DNA from: Haladaptatus halobius
GTDB taxonomy: Archaea; Halobacteriota; Halobacteria; Halobacteriales; Haladaptataceae
Reading direction: 5' to 3'
Assembly: GCF_020618475.1 (NCBI RefSeq)
Contig: NZ_CP085338.1
Span: forward strand, 491,416 to 555,415
DNA length: 64,000 nucleotides
Shown here: in pieces, positions 8,469-16,436 of the stretch
How positions within the stretch are numbered: position 1 is the stretch's first letter
Layout of the letters: every line of letters begins with the position of its first letter
The notes under the pieces: model-generated
What the model was told of the DNA's origin: nothing
What the model saw: the letters and a program-made list of their open reading frames with translations, nothing else
Database searches by the model: none
Made by a program: the position numbers and the translations under genes

Positions 8469-9224
8469 ATGGCACAGAGCAGGAACCGATTAGTCGAGCA
8501 GACGTCGCTCCCAGATGCACAGAGATGTCTCACCGAAGAAAAAGCCTACCTCCAAGCAGAAATCGATGCATTCGAGGACTTTCTCAACCGACTCGCCGAG
8601 ATTCCGCCACATCCGTATCAAACTGACGGAGGACCACTCCACGACACGGTGTACTCGCAATCGCCACCCTCACACACATTCCAAGGGGCCGTCGAAACCG
8701 CATACTGTGAGACGGTTCTAGCAGTTGAACATTGGGATGATGCATATGGTGAGGAAACAGTCCTCGAGAGTATTACCAATGAATTCGGCGCCGATGTGGC
8801 AGCCGGACTGACCGGCGGGTCAGCAACTTGGTCACGGCTCTTATGGAACGAACTCCAGAGTGCAAGTGAAGTGGCCATCGAAACCCGTCAACAAACACTC
8901 CCGATACTCACAGTAGAACGGCAACAACTTGAGGATCTTTGCGAATCACTTGCCGAAATCGGGGATGAATTAGCGGCGATCGAACGAGGTGAGTACTTTT
9001 TTGCCGAGCGAAGCGATCGACTTACGACGATACAAGAGGAGCTTGAGGAGCTGACATACGACCAGCAAGTGTATCTCCGCCAGCGCAAACCATCGGATGA
9101 GGGCCTGTTCTCGTCGATTGTCTATGTAGACCTCGACACTGAGTATCCAGGGCTGGCGGCCCTCGCAACAGCGCGCCAGCTACTTGATCGGATCGAAGTT
9201 CACCACTGGGCAGGCAAGATCTAG
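8469..9224 (+). CDS. Uncharacterised haloarchaeal protein, helical (DUF7260-like)
   Basis: A 251-residue, acidic, largely helical protein. It has Cys- and His-containing segments (FQGAVETAYCETVLAVEHWD about residues 75-94) and two coiled-coil-like regions (about 20-40 and 155-200, with QLEDLCESLAEIGDELAAIE). There is no signal peptide. The overall layout matches a haloarchaeal family of unknown function that I believe is DUF7260; I am not certain of the number. It is monocistronic and followed by the tnpB-less element at 9286. Confidence 0.7.
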   Translation: MAQSRNRLVEQTSLPDAQRCLTEEKAYLQAEIDAFEDFLNRLAEIPPHPYQTDGGPLHDTVYSQSPPSHTFQGAVETAYCETVLAVEHWDDAYGEETVLESITNEFGADVAAGLTGGSATWSRLLWNELQSASEVAIETRQQTLPILTVERQQLEDLCESLAEIGDELAAIERGEYFFAERSDRLTTIQEELEELTYDQQVYLRQRKPSDEGLFSSIVYVDLDTEYPGLAALATARQLLDRIEVHHWAGKI

Positions 9225-9285
9225 TGGTGTATCGATCGTACTGGCACAACAAGGCAAGCAGCAATACCGCGTACAGCTTTCAGCA

Positions 9286-9751
9286 TTCGGTAGGGTGGAG
9301 CCTCCTTCCTCACCGAACGAAGTGAGTCGGGAGGAGAGGAAACCCGTTCGAGAAGGCTTAATACACCCGAAACCGTATGATAATCTACTGCTGCCTTGGC
9401 ACAAGCCCAAGACAGTAGGTGCCATGAGTAAACTGGCACCTGTGGTGCGGGAGTACCGCACCCTATATTCGGGAACGACGACCGCGAACGTGACGCCTTT
9501 GGCCTCTCCGTCCCCATTTTGGGGTAGAGCGAGAGAACACCGGGAATTAAATCGGCGGGACAATCCTCGTCGCCGGTCGGAATGGGACGTGTCAAAAACA
9601 CACCCATGCCGGTGGCAGGACGGAAAGAGAAAGCCGGGCCGCGTCCATGCATGGGGTCGCGGGGCACACTGTCGTTGCGGTAAAGCCCCTCCCTCAAGGA
9701 GTGACCGACCGCCGTAAGGCGCGAGGGAGCGAGTAGGGCGGGGTAGTTTAC
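9286..9751 (+). mobile_element. tnpB-less IS605-like element with structured core (element A)
   Basis: The left end (GGTGGAGCCTCC, hairpin, GAGGAAACC) is the same as that of the complete TnpB element at 18555. The right end (AAAGCCCCTCCC to GGCGGGGTAGTTTAC) is also the same type. The roughly 330-nt core has no convincing coding frame but many stems (GGTGCC/GGCACC, GGTGCGG/CCGCACC, CGGCG/CGCCG) and the block CACCGGGAATTAAATCGG, which recurs in the element at 45740 as CACCGAGAATTAAAGCGG. This looks like a mobile structured RNA. Confidence 0.7.
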
Positions 9752-9939
9752 TCAGGATACCGGAGTTCATAGACGTGCTTGCGAGCGTCCCGCAGGTTTA
9801 CCTGCGACGTCATGAGGTCGGCGTCCTTTAATTGCTTTAACGCATACCGAGTCGTTCGATTTGGCAATAGGGTTTCTTTGGAGAGTTGGGCTTGGTCGAG
9901 TGGCGCATGGACATCAAGTTCTTTGGCGACGAGGTTTCC
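9748..9939 (-). pseudogene. Winged-helix regulator fragment ending in the IS right end
   Basis: The minus-strand translation contains HAPLDQAQLSKETLLPNRTT and RYALKQLKDADLMTSQVNLR, a typical haloarchaeal MarR/TrmB-like winged helix. The N-terminus is missing, with an in-frame TAG two codons before GNLVAKEL. The stop TAA is formed by the TTA of the element A right end, so the original 3' end was lost or displaced by the insertion. Confidence 0.6.
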
Positions 9940-10017
9940 TCGCTACCGCAAAGATGAACCGTTCCTCGCTGAGCCGAATTCTTAACTTGATGGAAATCGA
10001 ACTGCCTACTATCCATA

Positions 10018-10245
10018 ATGTTTCCTCGAGATTCTGAAACCACGCCATTATCACCGATGGCAGAAGAAGCACTCACCCATCTTCGTGGCCGCTTTGAGCC
10101 AGATGAGTCATTTACCTACGAGCAAGCGAAACACGTGTTGCGAACACACGATATGGGACACCTCCTCGCCGACGATCTGCTTGAAACATTGTTGCTCCGG
10201 GGCTATCTCTATGAAGTCGACGATGACTTGCGCATCACGGAGTAA
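10018..10245 (+). CDS. Small acidic helical protein (paralogue of 7906 gene)
   Basis: A 75-residue protein starting MFPRDSETTPLSPMAEEALT. The segment ESFTYEQAKHVLRTHDMG and the end GYLYEVDDDLRITE align with the 78-residue product at 7906-8142 over their whole length. This small family of unknown function appears duplicated around element A. It may be a degenerate winged helix. A short AT-rich promoter region lies upstream after the wHTH relic. Confidence 0.65.
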   Translation: MFPRDSETTPLSPMAEEALTHLRGRFEPDESFTYEQAKHVLRTHDMGHLLADDLLETLLLRGYLYEVDDDLRITE

Positions 10246-10373
10246 CACCGTCAATCCAAGCACTTTCAGTGCCTGTTCACTGTTTCTTAACATAGTGGTC
10301 TTGTACTCAGACATCCAATCAAAAGAAAAATACATTAATTGACGGGTGGTCTGAGAATCTTACGCACCGATAG

Positions 10374-10985
10374 TCAGTTATCACCAAGTGATGCATCAAT
10401 CGCATCATCGAGTCCATCGTCAAGTGAGATACGAAGAAATTCGTCCTGCTCTGACGCAGCAAGCGTTGCTTCGAATCGACGACGGTAGCGATGATCAACT
10501 GCAGTAGCAGCGCGCTCAGCTTCGATAACATTCCGATATTTCCGTACCGTACTCTTGCTCACACTAAGTGATTTCGCAATATCTGCTGTTGGAACGTCTT
10601 CACGGAGCAGGTCACGGAGTCGATCGAGATCAAAGGGGCTGTTGAAATCCGTTTCGCGGAACAACTGCAGGTGAATCCGAGCACGATTAACGGCTTTATC
10701 TCGACTGGCATTCCCCAACTCACGGGCGATCGCTGTATCTGAGTACCCATCAAAAAAGAGTTGGACGAGTTGCACCAACTCAGAAGTCGAAAGTGACGTT
10801 TGGAACGAGTATTCCGTCTCCATTTCTCGGATGATATCACCGAGGGTCTCATCGACAGCGGACGTATCATGGTGTACGCCGCGCGTTTCTTCTTGTGCTT
10901 CGGTGACTGTAGGATCGTCAGCGACATCCATGAAAATCTTCCGTAATCGGTCAGTTTTCTCGCTTTCAATATTGGTTTCGCTCAT
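10374..10985 (-). CDS. Cmi4-like helix-turn-helix protein (conditioned medium-induced protein 4)
   Basis: A 203-residue acidic protein with two recognisable DNA-binding-like helix-turn-helix segments: FFDGYSDTAIARELGNASRD (about residues 76-95) and LLREDVPTADIAKSLSVSKS followed by TVRKYRNV (about 125-155). It resembles the haloarchaeal family annotated as conditioned medium-induced protein 4, reported as growth-phase related; the name is from memory of the family. It stands alone between the small gene at 10018 and the TRAM gene. Confidence 0.7.
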   Translation of the reverse strand: MSETNIESEKTDRLRKIFMDVADDPTVTEAQEETRGVHHDTSAVDETLGDIIREMETEYSFQTSLSTSELVQLVQLFFDGYSDTAIARELGNASRDKAVNRARIHLQLFRETDFNSPFDLDRLRDLLREDVPTADIAKSLSVSKSTVRKYRNVIEAERAATAVDHRYRRRFEATLAASEQDEFLRISLDDGLDDAIDASLGDN

Positions 10986-11200
10986 TCGTAATTGGGAGAG
11001 TTTGCGACTCGCAGCATATTACCCTGTCGGTTAGCACTGATACGCTTGCACCGAAAAAAGGCACAGAATCGTATACTAAAATAATAGTAAGTACTAAATA
11101 ACTACTGCTTGTTTGAAGTACGTCAGTCACTTAAGAACGAGAGGCCGAGAGCAATAGCTCGACCAGATCTAACATCCCTAGTTTTCAGCGTTGCTGTCCA

Positions 11201-11590
11201 TCACTCTTCATGATCGAGTACGGCGGCGACAGCAAATCGTTGCATGACACGCACAACTTCAACAGACACTATCTCCTCAGGTTCCGTCTCTGGGATAAAG
11301 AGGATATACCCTCGGTCAAGATAGGCGATACCATCACCTTCGGAACCAACATCCTCGATGGTGACCTCTCGTTGCTCACCCTCTGACACGGGTGGTGCAG
11401 ACTGGGAGGGTTGAGGAGAGGTCGTAGTAGGTGATTCTCTTTGCCGAAGAATCGCGACGCGAACCGTGTCGTTTGGTGAAACCGTTCCGGTGTCGATTTC
11501 GGTGGCCGGAACTTCGATCACGTACTTGTCGTCGACTTGTGTCACCGTCCCACTGTAGAGGCAGTGCATGTTCTTGGGTATCTCAACCAT
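11201..11590 (-). CDS. TRAM-domain protein
   Basis: A 129-residue protein. The C-terminal 60 residues (QREVTIEDVGSEGDGIAYLD, then FIPETEPEEIVSVEVVRV) form a TRAM beta-barrel, an RNA-binding fold also found in TrmA and MiaB enzymes. The N-terminal half is a second small-barrel-like segment (YSGTVTQVDDKYVIEVPATE). Stand-alone TRAM proteins are abundant in haloarchaea, and some act as RNA chaperones. The start MVEIPKNMHCLY is supported by the conserved N-terminal pattern. Confidence 0.85.
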   Translation of the reverse strand: MVEIPKNMHCLYSGTVTQVDDKYVIEVPATEIDTGTVSPNDTVRVAILRQRESPTTTSPQPSQSAPPVSEGEQREVTIEDVGSEGDGIAYLDRGYILFIPETEPEEIVSVEVVRVMQRFAVAAVLDHEE

Positions 11591-12032
11591 GGACTATCGA
11601 TTGCGGTTCATCTGTATAAAAGTAGGAGAGCGTTCACCACAGGATACGCTCTCTTGTCCAAAGTCGCGGATGTCTGTATTGGCGGTTGCCAGTTGAATTC
11701 TACAAGATTCGAAAGAGTGGTCGACAGAATTTGAGTCAAAGACAGTTCACGCGATAGTGTTTACCCATTGTCAATAGTAGAAGTCCAAAAGAAACGATCC
11801 AGAGGAGAGATAATGTGTACCACACCTTCAGAAACATCTCTTCCTTTTAATTTCTGTACTTTTCTTGGTTGATAAACCCGATTCTCACGATCTGAGAATT
11901 GGATGTCTGTTACTTGTACTCGCAGTCTAAACATCTTGCTAGACATGCTCACACAGGTTCCCAGTACCAGATAAACGACCGTCATTTCCTGACCAAATCC
12001 GCCACCATATCAGCGAGTGAGTCACCGGAAGT
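11591..12032 (+). other. Intergenic region without a supported gene
   Basis: About 440 bp between the TRAM and TFB genes. Short frames on both strands lack family signatures. Promoter elements for both flanking genes are presumably here, but I see no distinctive site. Confidence 0.4.
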
Positions 12033-12995
12033 ATGAATAAAAGCCGCAGTCACAAACGGAAAAACGCCACTGAACGGGTTGATACAGCAGCAGAAGAGAG
12101 TGACGAACTAGCCTGTCCAGAATGTCAATCTAGCGTCGTCAATGATGCCGAACGCGCCGAACAGCACTGCGAATCCTGTGGACTTGTCGTTAGCTCCGAT
12201 GCAATTGATCATGGGCCAGAGTGGCGTGCATTCACCCCTGAAGAAAAAGACTCTCGCAGTCGCGTTGGGACGCCGACTACACACCGCCTCCACGATAAGG
12301 GATTGAGCACGATCATCGACTGGCGGAATAAGGATGCGTCCGGAAAGTCACTCGGCACACGAAAGCGCAAGCAGATGCAGCGGCTCCGTACTTGGGATGA
12401 GCGCTTCCGAACAAAGACCAATCAGGAACGCAATCTCAAACAAGCACTTGGCGAGATCGACCGCATGGGGAGCACCCTTGAGTTGCCTGAACACGTCCGA
12501 GAAACTGCAGGTATCCTGTATCGACGCGCTCTGGAAGAGGAACTCCTGCTAGGCCGGTCGATCGAAGGGATGGCATCAGCATGCCTTTATGGGGCCGCTC
12601 GACAAGCCGGTATCCCCCGAAGTCTGAGTGAGATGAGTGACGTAAGCCGGGTGGAGAAGCGTTGTATCCAACGCGCGTACCGGTATATCGTACAAGAACT
12701 CGAACTTGAGATTGCCCCGACGAATCCGAAAGAGTACGTTGGGCGGTTCACCTCAAAACTCGATCTGAGCGAAGAAACCGCACGCGTCGCGCGAGATCTT
12801 CTCGAAACGGCGATAGCACAGGGCGTACACAGTGGAAAGAGTCCAGTGGGGCTTGCGGCATCTGCTATCTATGCTGCGTCCCACCTGACAAATGAATCAG
12901 TGACCCAACAATGCGTTAGTGAGGTCGCACAGGTAAGCAAAGTCACCATCCGGGATCGGTATCAAGAACTCCTTGATGTTCAAACCAACAATTGA
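12033..12995 (+). CDS. tfb: Transcription initiation factor TFB (orphan, plasmid-type)
   Basis: A 320-residue archaeal TFIIB homologue, which bridges TBP-bound promoters and RNA polymerase. The N-terminal zinc ribbon is CPECQSSVV...CESCGLVVSS (residues about 28-51). The B-reader/linker region (GPEWRAFTPEEKDSRSRVG) and two cyclin-like repeats follow (first about 115-205, with GRSIEGMASACLYGAARQAG; second about 210-310, with GKSPVGLAASAIYAASHLTN). Haloarchaea encode several TFBs with different promoter or condition preferences. This accessory copy may support genes of this replicon, which is inference. It overlaps or abuts the small winged-helix gene downstream. Confidence 0.95.
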   Translation: MNKSRSHKRKNATERVDTAAEESDELACPECQSSVVNDAERAEQHCESCGLVVSSDAIDHGPEWRAFTPEEKDSRSRVGTPTTHRLHDKGLSTIIDWRNKDASGKSLGTRKRKQMQRLRTWDERFRTKTNQERNLKQALGEIDRMGSTLELPEHVRETAGILYRRALEEELLLGRSIEGMASACLYGAARQAGIPRSLSEMSDVSRVEKRCIQRAYRYIVQELELEIAPTNPKEYVGRFTSKLDLSEETARVARDLLETAIAQGVHSGKSPVGLAASAIYAASHLTNESVTQQCVSEVAQVSKVTIRDRYQELLDVQTNN

Positions 12996-13006
12996 TTAGG
13001 AAATAT

Positions 13007-13243
13007 ATGACAGAAAATAAAAAATCGGTTTCTGACGGGATGAGCGATCTCGGAATAACAATTCTTGAAACGCTGAACGCACGTGGGCGCCTCCATGTAA
13101 TGGATATCGCTGCGGAAATCGATGAGCATCCTGTCTCAATCGACCGAATGTGTAACGATCTTCAGAAACAAAAACTCGCTAGGATGTGTAGTGGTGGTGT
13201 TTATACCCTTACTGAACGCGGAGAGCGTGTTTGTGAAGGATGA
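13007..13243 (+). CDS. Small winged-helix DNA-binding protein, partner of TFB
   Basis: A 78-residue product starting MTENKKSVSDGMSDLGITIL, about 12 bp after the TFB stop, so probably cotranscribed. NARGRLHVMDIAAEIDEHPV to DRMCNDLQKQ is a helix-turn-helix, and MCSGGVYTLTERGERVCEG is the wing and final helix, as in haloarchaeal single-domain wHTH regulators. It may regulate or act together with the orphan TFB. Confidence 0.7.
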   Translation: MTENKKSVSDGMSDLGITILETLNARGRLHVMDIAAEIDEHPVSIDRMCNDLQKQKLARMCSGGVYTLTERGERVCEG

Positions 13244-13269
13244 ATTGACGCCACGTTCCGTTTTGGTTT

Positions 13270-13337
13270 GATGCAAGGAGAACCCACGGCGTAGAGGGAT
13301 GGGGTAAGAGCACAGAATCCACACCGTGCAGTAGGTT
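13270..13337 (+). repeat. Hairpin-forming repeat, copy 2
   Basis: Second copy of the 70-bp repeat at 8219-8288. The stem is less perfect here (CACGGCGTAG with CCACACCGTG) but the interior GCACAGAATCCAC is kept. It lies just after the winged-helix gene. Confidence 0.45.
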
Positions 13338-13462
13338 ATGGCGATACCAGCTCCCTCTTCGAAGGTAATGAATTAAGAAGTCAGTCAACCAAAGCGGAAG
13401 AAAACTGAATGCAGAAACACTTACAATGAGGAAAAGAGCTATAGGTGATGTTTGGTAGGACT

Positions 13463-13945
13463 CTATCCAAATACACCGTATCCCTCTTCACGCATTAATT
13501 CGGCAACTCTCTCGGGATTTTGAAACGCAAACAACAACGCTGCCTCTCGAGCATCAGTCTTTGCGACCTCGCCGACATCGAGCTCGTCGGAAAGTTTGTT
13601 TCGGAACGTCGGCTTGTCGTTAGCTACTGTGTCTCGGACGTGTAGCTCAATTCGCTTGTCTCTTTCATCCCCGATCTTACTACGGCGAATATAGTATGGA
13701 TACTCCTCCGATGCTGTATCCGTGACCTGCTTCAAGTCTGATTGGTTGTTTCCTCCAGTGGTGGCTTGTTCCATCGATTGTTCAGTTGTATCTCCCGACG
13801 TTTCTTTTAGTGACCCTTCTTTGTCCGATACTGATTCTTCCTCTGCTCGCTCCTCAACGCCGTTCTGCTCTTCTGCCTCGCTGGTCTCGTTATCGTTGCT
13901 CTCGAAATCCAGATTTCCGGAACCTGATTTAAATGATTTTGTCAT
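13463..13945 (-). CDS. Putative partition partner protein (acidic, ParA operon)
   Basis: A 160-residue protein whose start overlaps the ParA stop by 4 bp, so translation is probably coupled. Residues 1-85 are a disordered acidic Glu/Ser/Asn-rich tail. The C-terminal 75 residues are ordered (YPYYIRRSKIGDERDKRIEL, NPERVAELMREEGYGVFG) and could bind DNA or ParA. It is not homologous to ParB by eye. Its operon position argues that it is the centromere-binding or adaptor protein of this plasmid partition locus; that is inference. Confidence 0.65.
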   Translation of the reverse strand: MTKSFKSGSGNLDFESNDNETSEAEEQNGVEERAEEESVSDKEGSLKETSGDTTEQSMEQATTGGNNQSDLKQVTDTASEEYPYYIRRSKIGDERDKRIELHVRDTVANDKPTFRNKLSDELDVGEVAKTDAREAALLFAFQNPERVAELMREEGYGVFG

Positions 13946-14940
13946 GCTTCGGCCACCTCTATTTTCTTCTGGTCACGGAGGTCGATCGTTCGTGTTCCCT
14001 GTCCGTCAAAATCGATTTCGAGCACTGGATCAATGTCCATCTCGAAGGTATCGGTTGCAACGAACGCCGCGAGTTGATAGAGATCTACCAGCGTCTCGAC
14101 CTCGCGGTCTCGAATCTTCCGAACACCGGGTTTGCTGCCACCGCTCTCACTATCGTCGTCGATGGTCTTCCAGCGTTCCTCAATAACTTTAAACGTTGAC
14201 CCGCGTGCCTCCCACATGTCGTCCATCATGCTTTCGCGGTCTCCGATGACGACTGGGGTATCGAAGGCGTCGCTATTCTCAAAGTAGCGAAGGTATTGTT
14301 TATGGGCGTTTGTTCGGCGCACGCCCGACGGAACGACGCACGAAAGACCGATTTCGATGTCGAGGTTGGTCTGCATATTCACGACGAGTTCCTCTAACCC
14401 ATCGAGGCTTAGACTGCCCTTCCCAGCTGGCTTGACGGGTGCGATGAGTGTCCGCATCGCATATATCGCATTGTAGAGTAAGTCCTCGGCTCGGGCGTTC
14501 GGGTCGATGAGAATCGCATCATACTCTTCGTGTAAGCTTTCTTTTTCCCATAGTAGTCGGTACAGTAGCTCGTAGCGAGGGTATTCATCCGCATTGATGT
14601 TCTTCATCCCGCTTTCGTAGGAGATCTTCTGCTCGAGATTTGACGTAAAATCTCCGAGCATGTCGTGGCTTGGAATCAGGTCGACACCCTCGTCGCTTGT
14701 CTCGATGAGATCTTCGAACGGACCGTCCGGCATCTCAAGAATGTGTTTGACCAGGTTGTCTGCCTCGGGATCGCTACGATTCTCGCCAGCGTCAAACAGG
14801 CTCGTCAGGTTCCCTTCTTGTGGATCGAGGTCGATGACCAGTACATCGAGTCCCATTCGAACTAGCGGCACGGCCAGATTGGCGGTAAGCGTCGTTTTGT
14901 ATGTCCCACCGGATTCCGAATAGACGACTGTGGTTATCAT
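13942..14940 (-). CDS. parA: ParA-family partition ATPase
   Basis: A 332-residue SIMIBI ATPase of the ParA/Soj/MinD class that segregates plasmid DNA. The start at 14940 (MITTVVYSESGGTYKTTLTA) gives the deviant Walker A at residue 8 onward, SESGGTYKTT, in place of the usual KGGxGKTT. Walker A' is DVLVIDLDPQEGNLT, and YDAILIDPNARAED is the Walker B region. The downstream partner overlaps by 4 bp. The 250 bp upstream carry repeated CTGTAAC units (14983-15181) that are probably its centromere and operator. The family is secure. The Walker A lacks the signature lysine in its first position (Ser at KGG), so its mode of action could differ. Confidence 0.9.
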   Translation of the reverse strand: MITTVVYSESGGTYKTTLTANLAVPLVRMGLDVLVIDLDPQEGNLTSLFDAGENRSDPEADNLVKHILEMPDGPFEDLIETSDEGVDLIPSHDMLGDFTSNLEQKISYESGMKNINADEYPRYELLYRLLWEKESLHEEYDAILIDPNARAEDLLYNAIYAMRTLIAPVKPAGKGSLSLDGLEELVVNMQTNLDIEIGLSCVVPSGVRRTNAHKQYLRYFENSDAFDTPVVIGDRESMMDDMWEARGSTFKVIEERWKTIDDDSESGGSKPGVRKIRDREVETLVDLYQLAAFVATDTFEMDIDPVLEIDFDGQGTRTIDLRDQKKIEVAEA

Positions 14941-14982
14941 CTTGATTGTCTGTTCTACCTTTCTATTACATAAATCTACGTC

Positions 14983-15181
14983 AGACGTCTGTAACATACT
15001 ACCATGGCGGTAATATGTAATAGACATACGTACTGCACGACTGTAACGACTATCTGTAACGGACGTCTGTATCTGATATCTGTAACAAATTCTTGTAGCA
15101 GTTAGCTGTGGTTTATTCCTGTTTAGGATAACTGCTACGGTAGTCTGTTACAGATAATGTAGACAACTATCTATAACAGAT
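14983..15181. repeat. Iteron-like repeats upstream of parA (putative centromere/operator)
   Basis: At least seven units around the core ATCTGTAAC, in both orientations: GACGTCTGTAACAT near 14983, GACTGTAACG near 15039, TATCTGTAAC near 15051, ACGTCTGTATC near 15063, ATATCTGTAACAA near 15076, GTCTGTTACAGAT near 15143 and TATCTATAACAGAT near 15168. Spacing is roughly 12-25 bp in the first cluster. Such arrays act as parS sites or replication iterons. No replication initiator gene is adjacent, so a partition role is favoured. Confidence 0.65.
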
Positions 15182-15422
15182 ATAGGGGGTGTCTTGGTTT
15201 CCAGAGCAGGGAGTCGGTAGGAAGCGGAGCAGCGATGATCGAATACATCGTCAACATGGGAGGCGCTTACAGTGAGGTCGCTCGTCCTGTCTGAAGATGA
15301 TTATAAATATATGAGAGTTGCAGATAGAGTAATTAAGAGCATGGTCTGGAGGATTGTAGTGCAGTCGTTCAGCGGCAACTAGCTACTATCTGTTTTCGCC
15401 CGGAATTTACTAAATTCGTAGT

Positions 15423-15464
15423 CGGCGGGGGTTTTGTGCTTCGTAGAAAGCACTACCCCGGCCG
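15423..15464. terminator. GC-rich hairpin
   Basis: CGGCGGGG and GTGCTT pair with AAGCAC and CCCCGGCCG around a CGTAG loop. It could be a terminator, a recombination site or an IS end. It has no T-run typical of haloarchaeal termination, so the label is tentative. Confidence 0.35.
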
Positions 15465-15545
15465 ATTCCACTTCCGCTTATGATTTTAAGTAGATCTCAC
15501 TGAGTGGGATAGAAAGAATGGGTTTCGAAATAAATTACACAATGT

Positions 15546-15905
15546 TCAAAAGGGTCGATGTACGCTTGTGCGCGAATAGGTGACATCGAAATTCTCGTCT
15601 AACAGCTGTTGTACAAGTGACACACTCCATTCCTCAACGTCGTAGCCGGCGTATGTAGGTGAATCATGTAGTAGTTGGGAGACTTCAAATTGTTCTTCGC
15701 GATTGAGTTTCGGCGGGCGACCGGGACGGATCTTATCGCTGGTTGCGTAGCGGACAGAGTCTTCTTCAAATCATTGGAGCCAGTTGTACACGGTCTTGCG
15801 TGAGAGGCCGTACCACTCGGCCACATCCGTCTGCGAGACACCCTGTTTGCAGGCGATTGCGACTATGAGCCGCTTCGTTGCGTGGCCGTCATCAACATTA
15901 TCGAG
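15546..15905 (-). pseudogene. IS630-type transposase relic (N-terminal HTH part)
   Basis: Conceptual translation contains VSQTDVAEWYGLSRKTVYNW, an in-frame TGA, then FEEDSVRYATSDKIRPGRPP and LVQQLLDENFDVTYSRTSVH. This is the double helix-turn-helix N-terminus of IS630/Tc1-like haloarchaeal transposases. The catalytic DDE half is missing and the frame is interrupted, so it is dead. Confidence 0.7.
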
Positions 15906-16208
15906 GTGTTTTCAGTCAGCAATTCAAACAGTTTCTAAGAGGATTCTCACGAAGGACGGCAAGAATTCGTGTAAATAATATTGGATCAATATGGAGATCT
16001 CCAGTGATTGTTCCGTTGGGTCAGCAACGTTCGACAAACCAAATAGACGAAATCAAGCGTACGCTGAATGGGAAACTCGACCGCCAGTGACCCAAGGATC
16101 ATCTGAACTTAGAGTAAAGATAATCCTTCCACGCGTGGCGTGTTGTTCTCCGCCATATCAGAGATGTGGTGACGTAGTTCTAATAGTTGGTCGACGTACT
16201 ATTCGAAC

Positions 16209-16412
16209 TTGGAAGAACTGGTCGAGGGCGAGGAGATCACGTCTTTCTTCAAGCGACTCCTCAACGAAAAGCCCTGGCCCTCGATCGCAAACTCGGTCGG
16301 AAGAAAGCGACTTGGGCCGGTAGAAGGACGCGTCGCTGCCCTCCACGAGGAGAGTACTGAGCAAGACATCAGAGACTCCGACTTACCGTCCAGTTTCATC
16401 GATCGAAGGTAG
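16209..16412 (+). CDS. Orphan short reading frame, 67 aa, possibly a gene remnant
   Basis: The frame reads EELVEGEEITSFFKRLLNEK then PWPSIANSVGRKRLGPVEGR, a plausible helical protein with charged composition. The upstream frame stays open only to about 16180 and the opening codon is TTG, so it could be a truncated gene. I do not recognise a family. It is convergent with the beta-galactosidase gene. Confidence 0.3.
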   Translation: MEELVEGEEITSFFKRLLNEKPWPSIANSVGRKRLGPVEGRVAALHEESTEQDIRDSDLPSSFIDRR

Positions 16413-16436
16413 CTCACTACGCGCTCGGCCGCTGCT

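Noticed and set aside
9180..9770. Open frames of 160-200 codons on both strands of element A
   Set aside because: Low-complexity Arg/Pro-rich products without homology features; the stems explain the sequence better as RNA.
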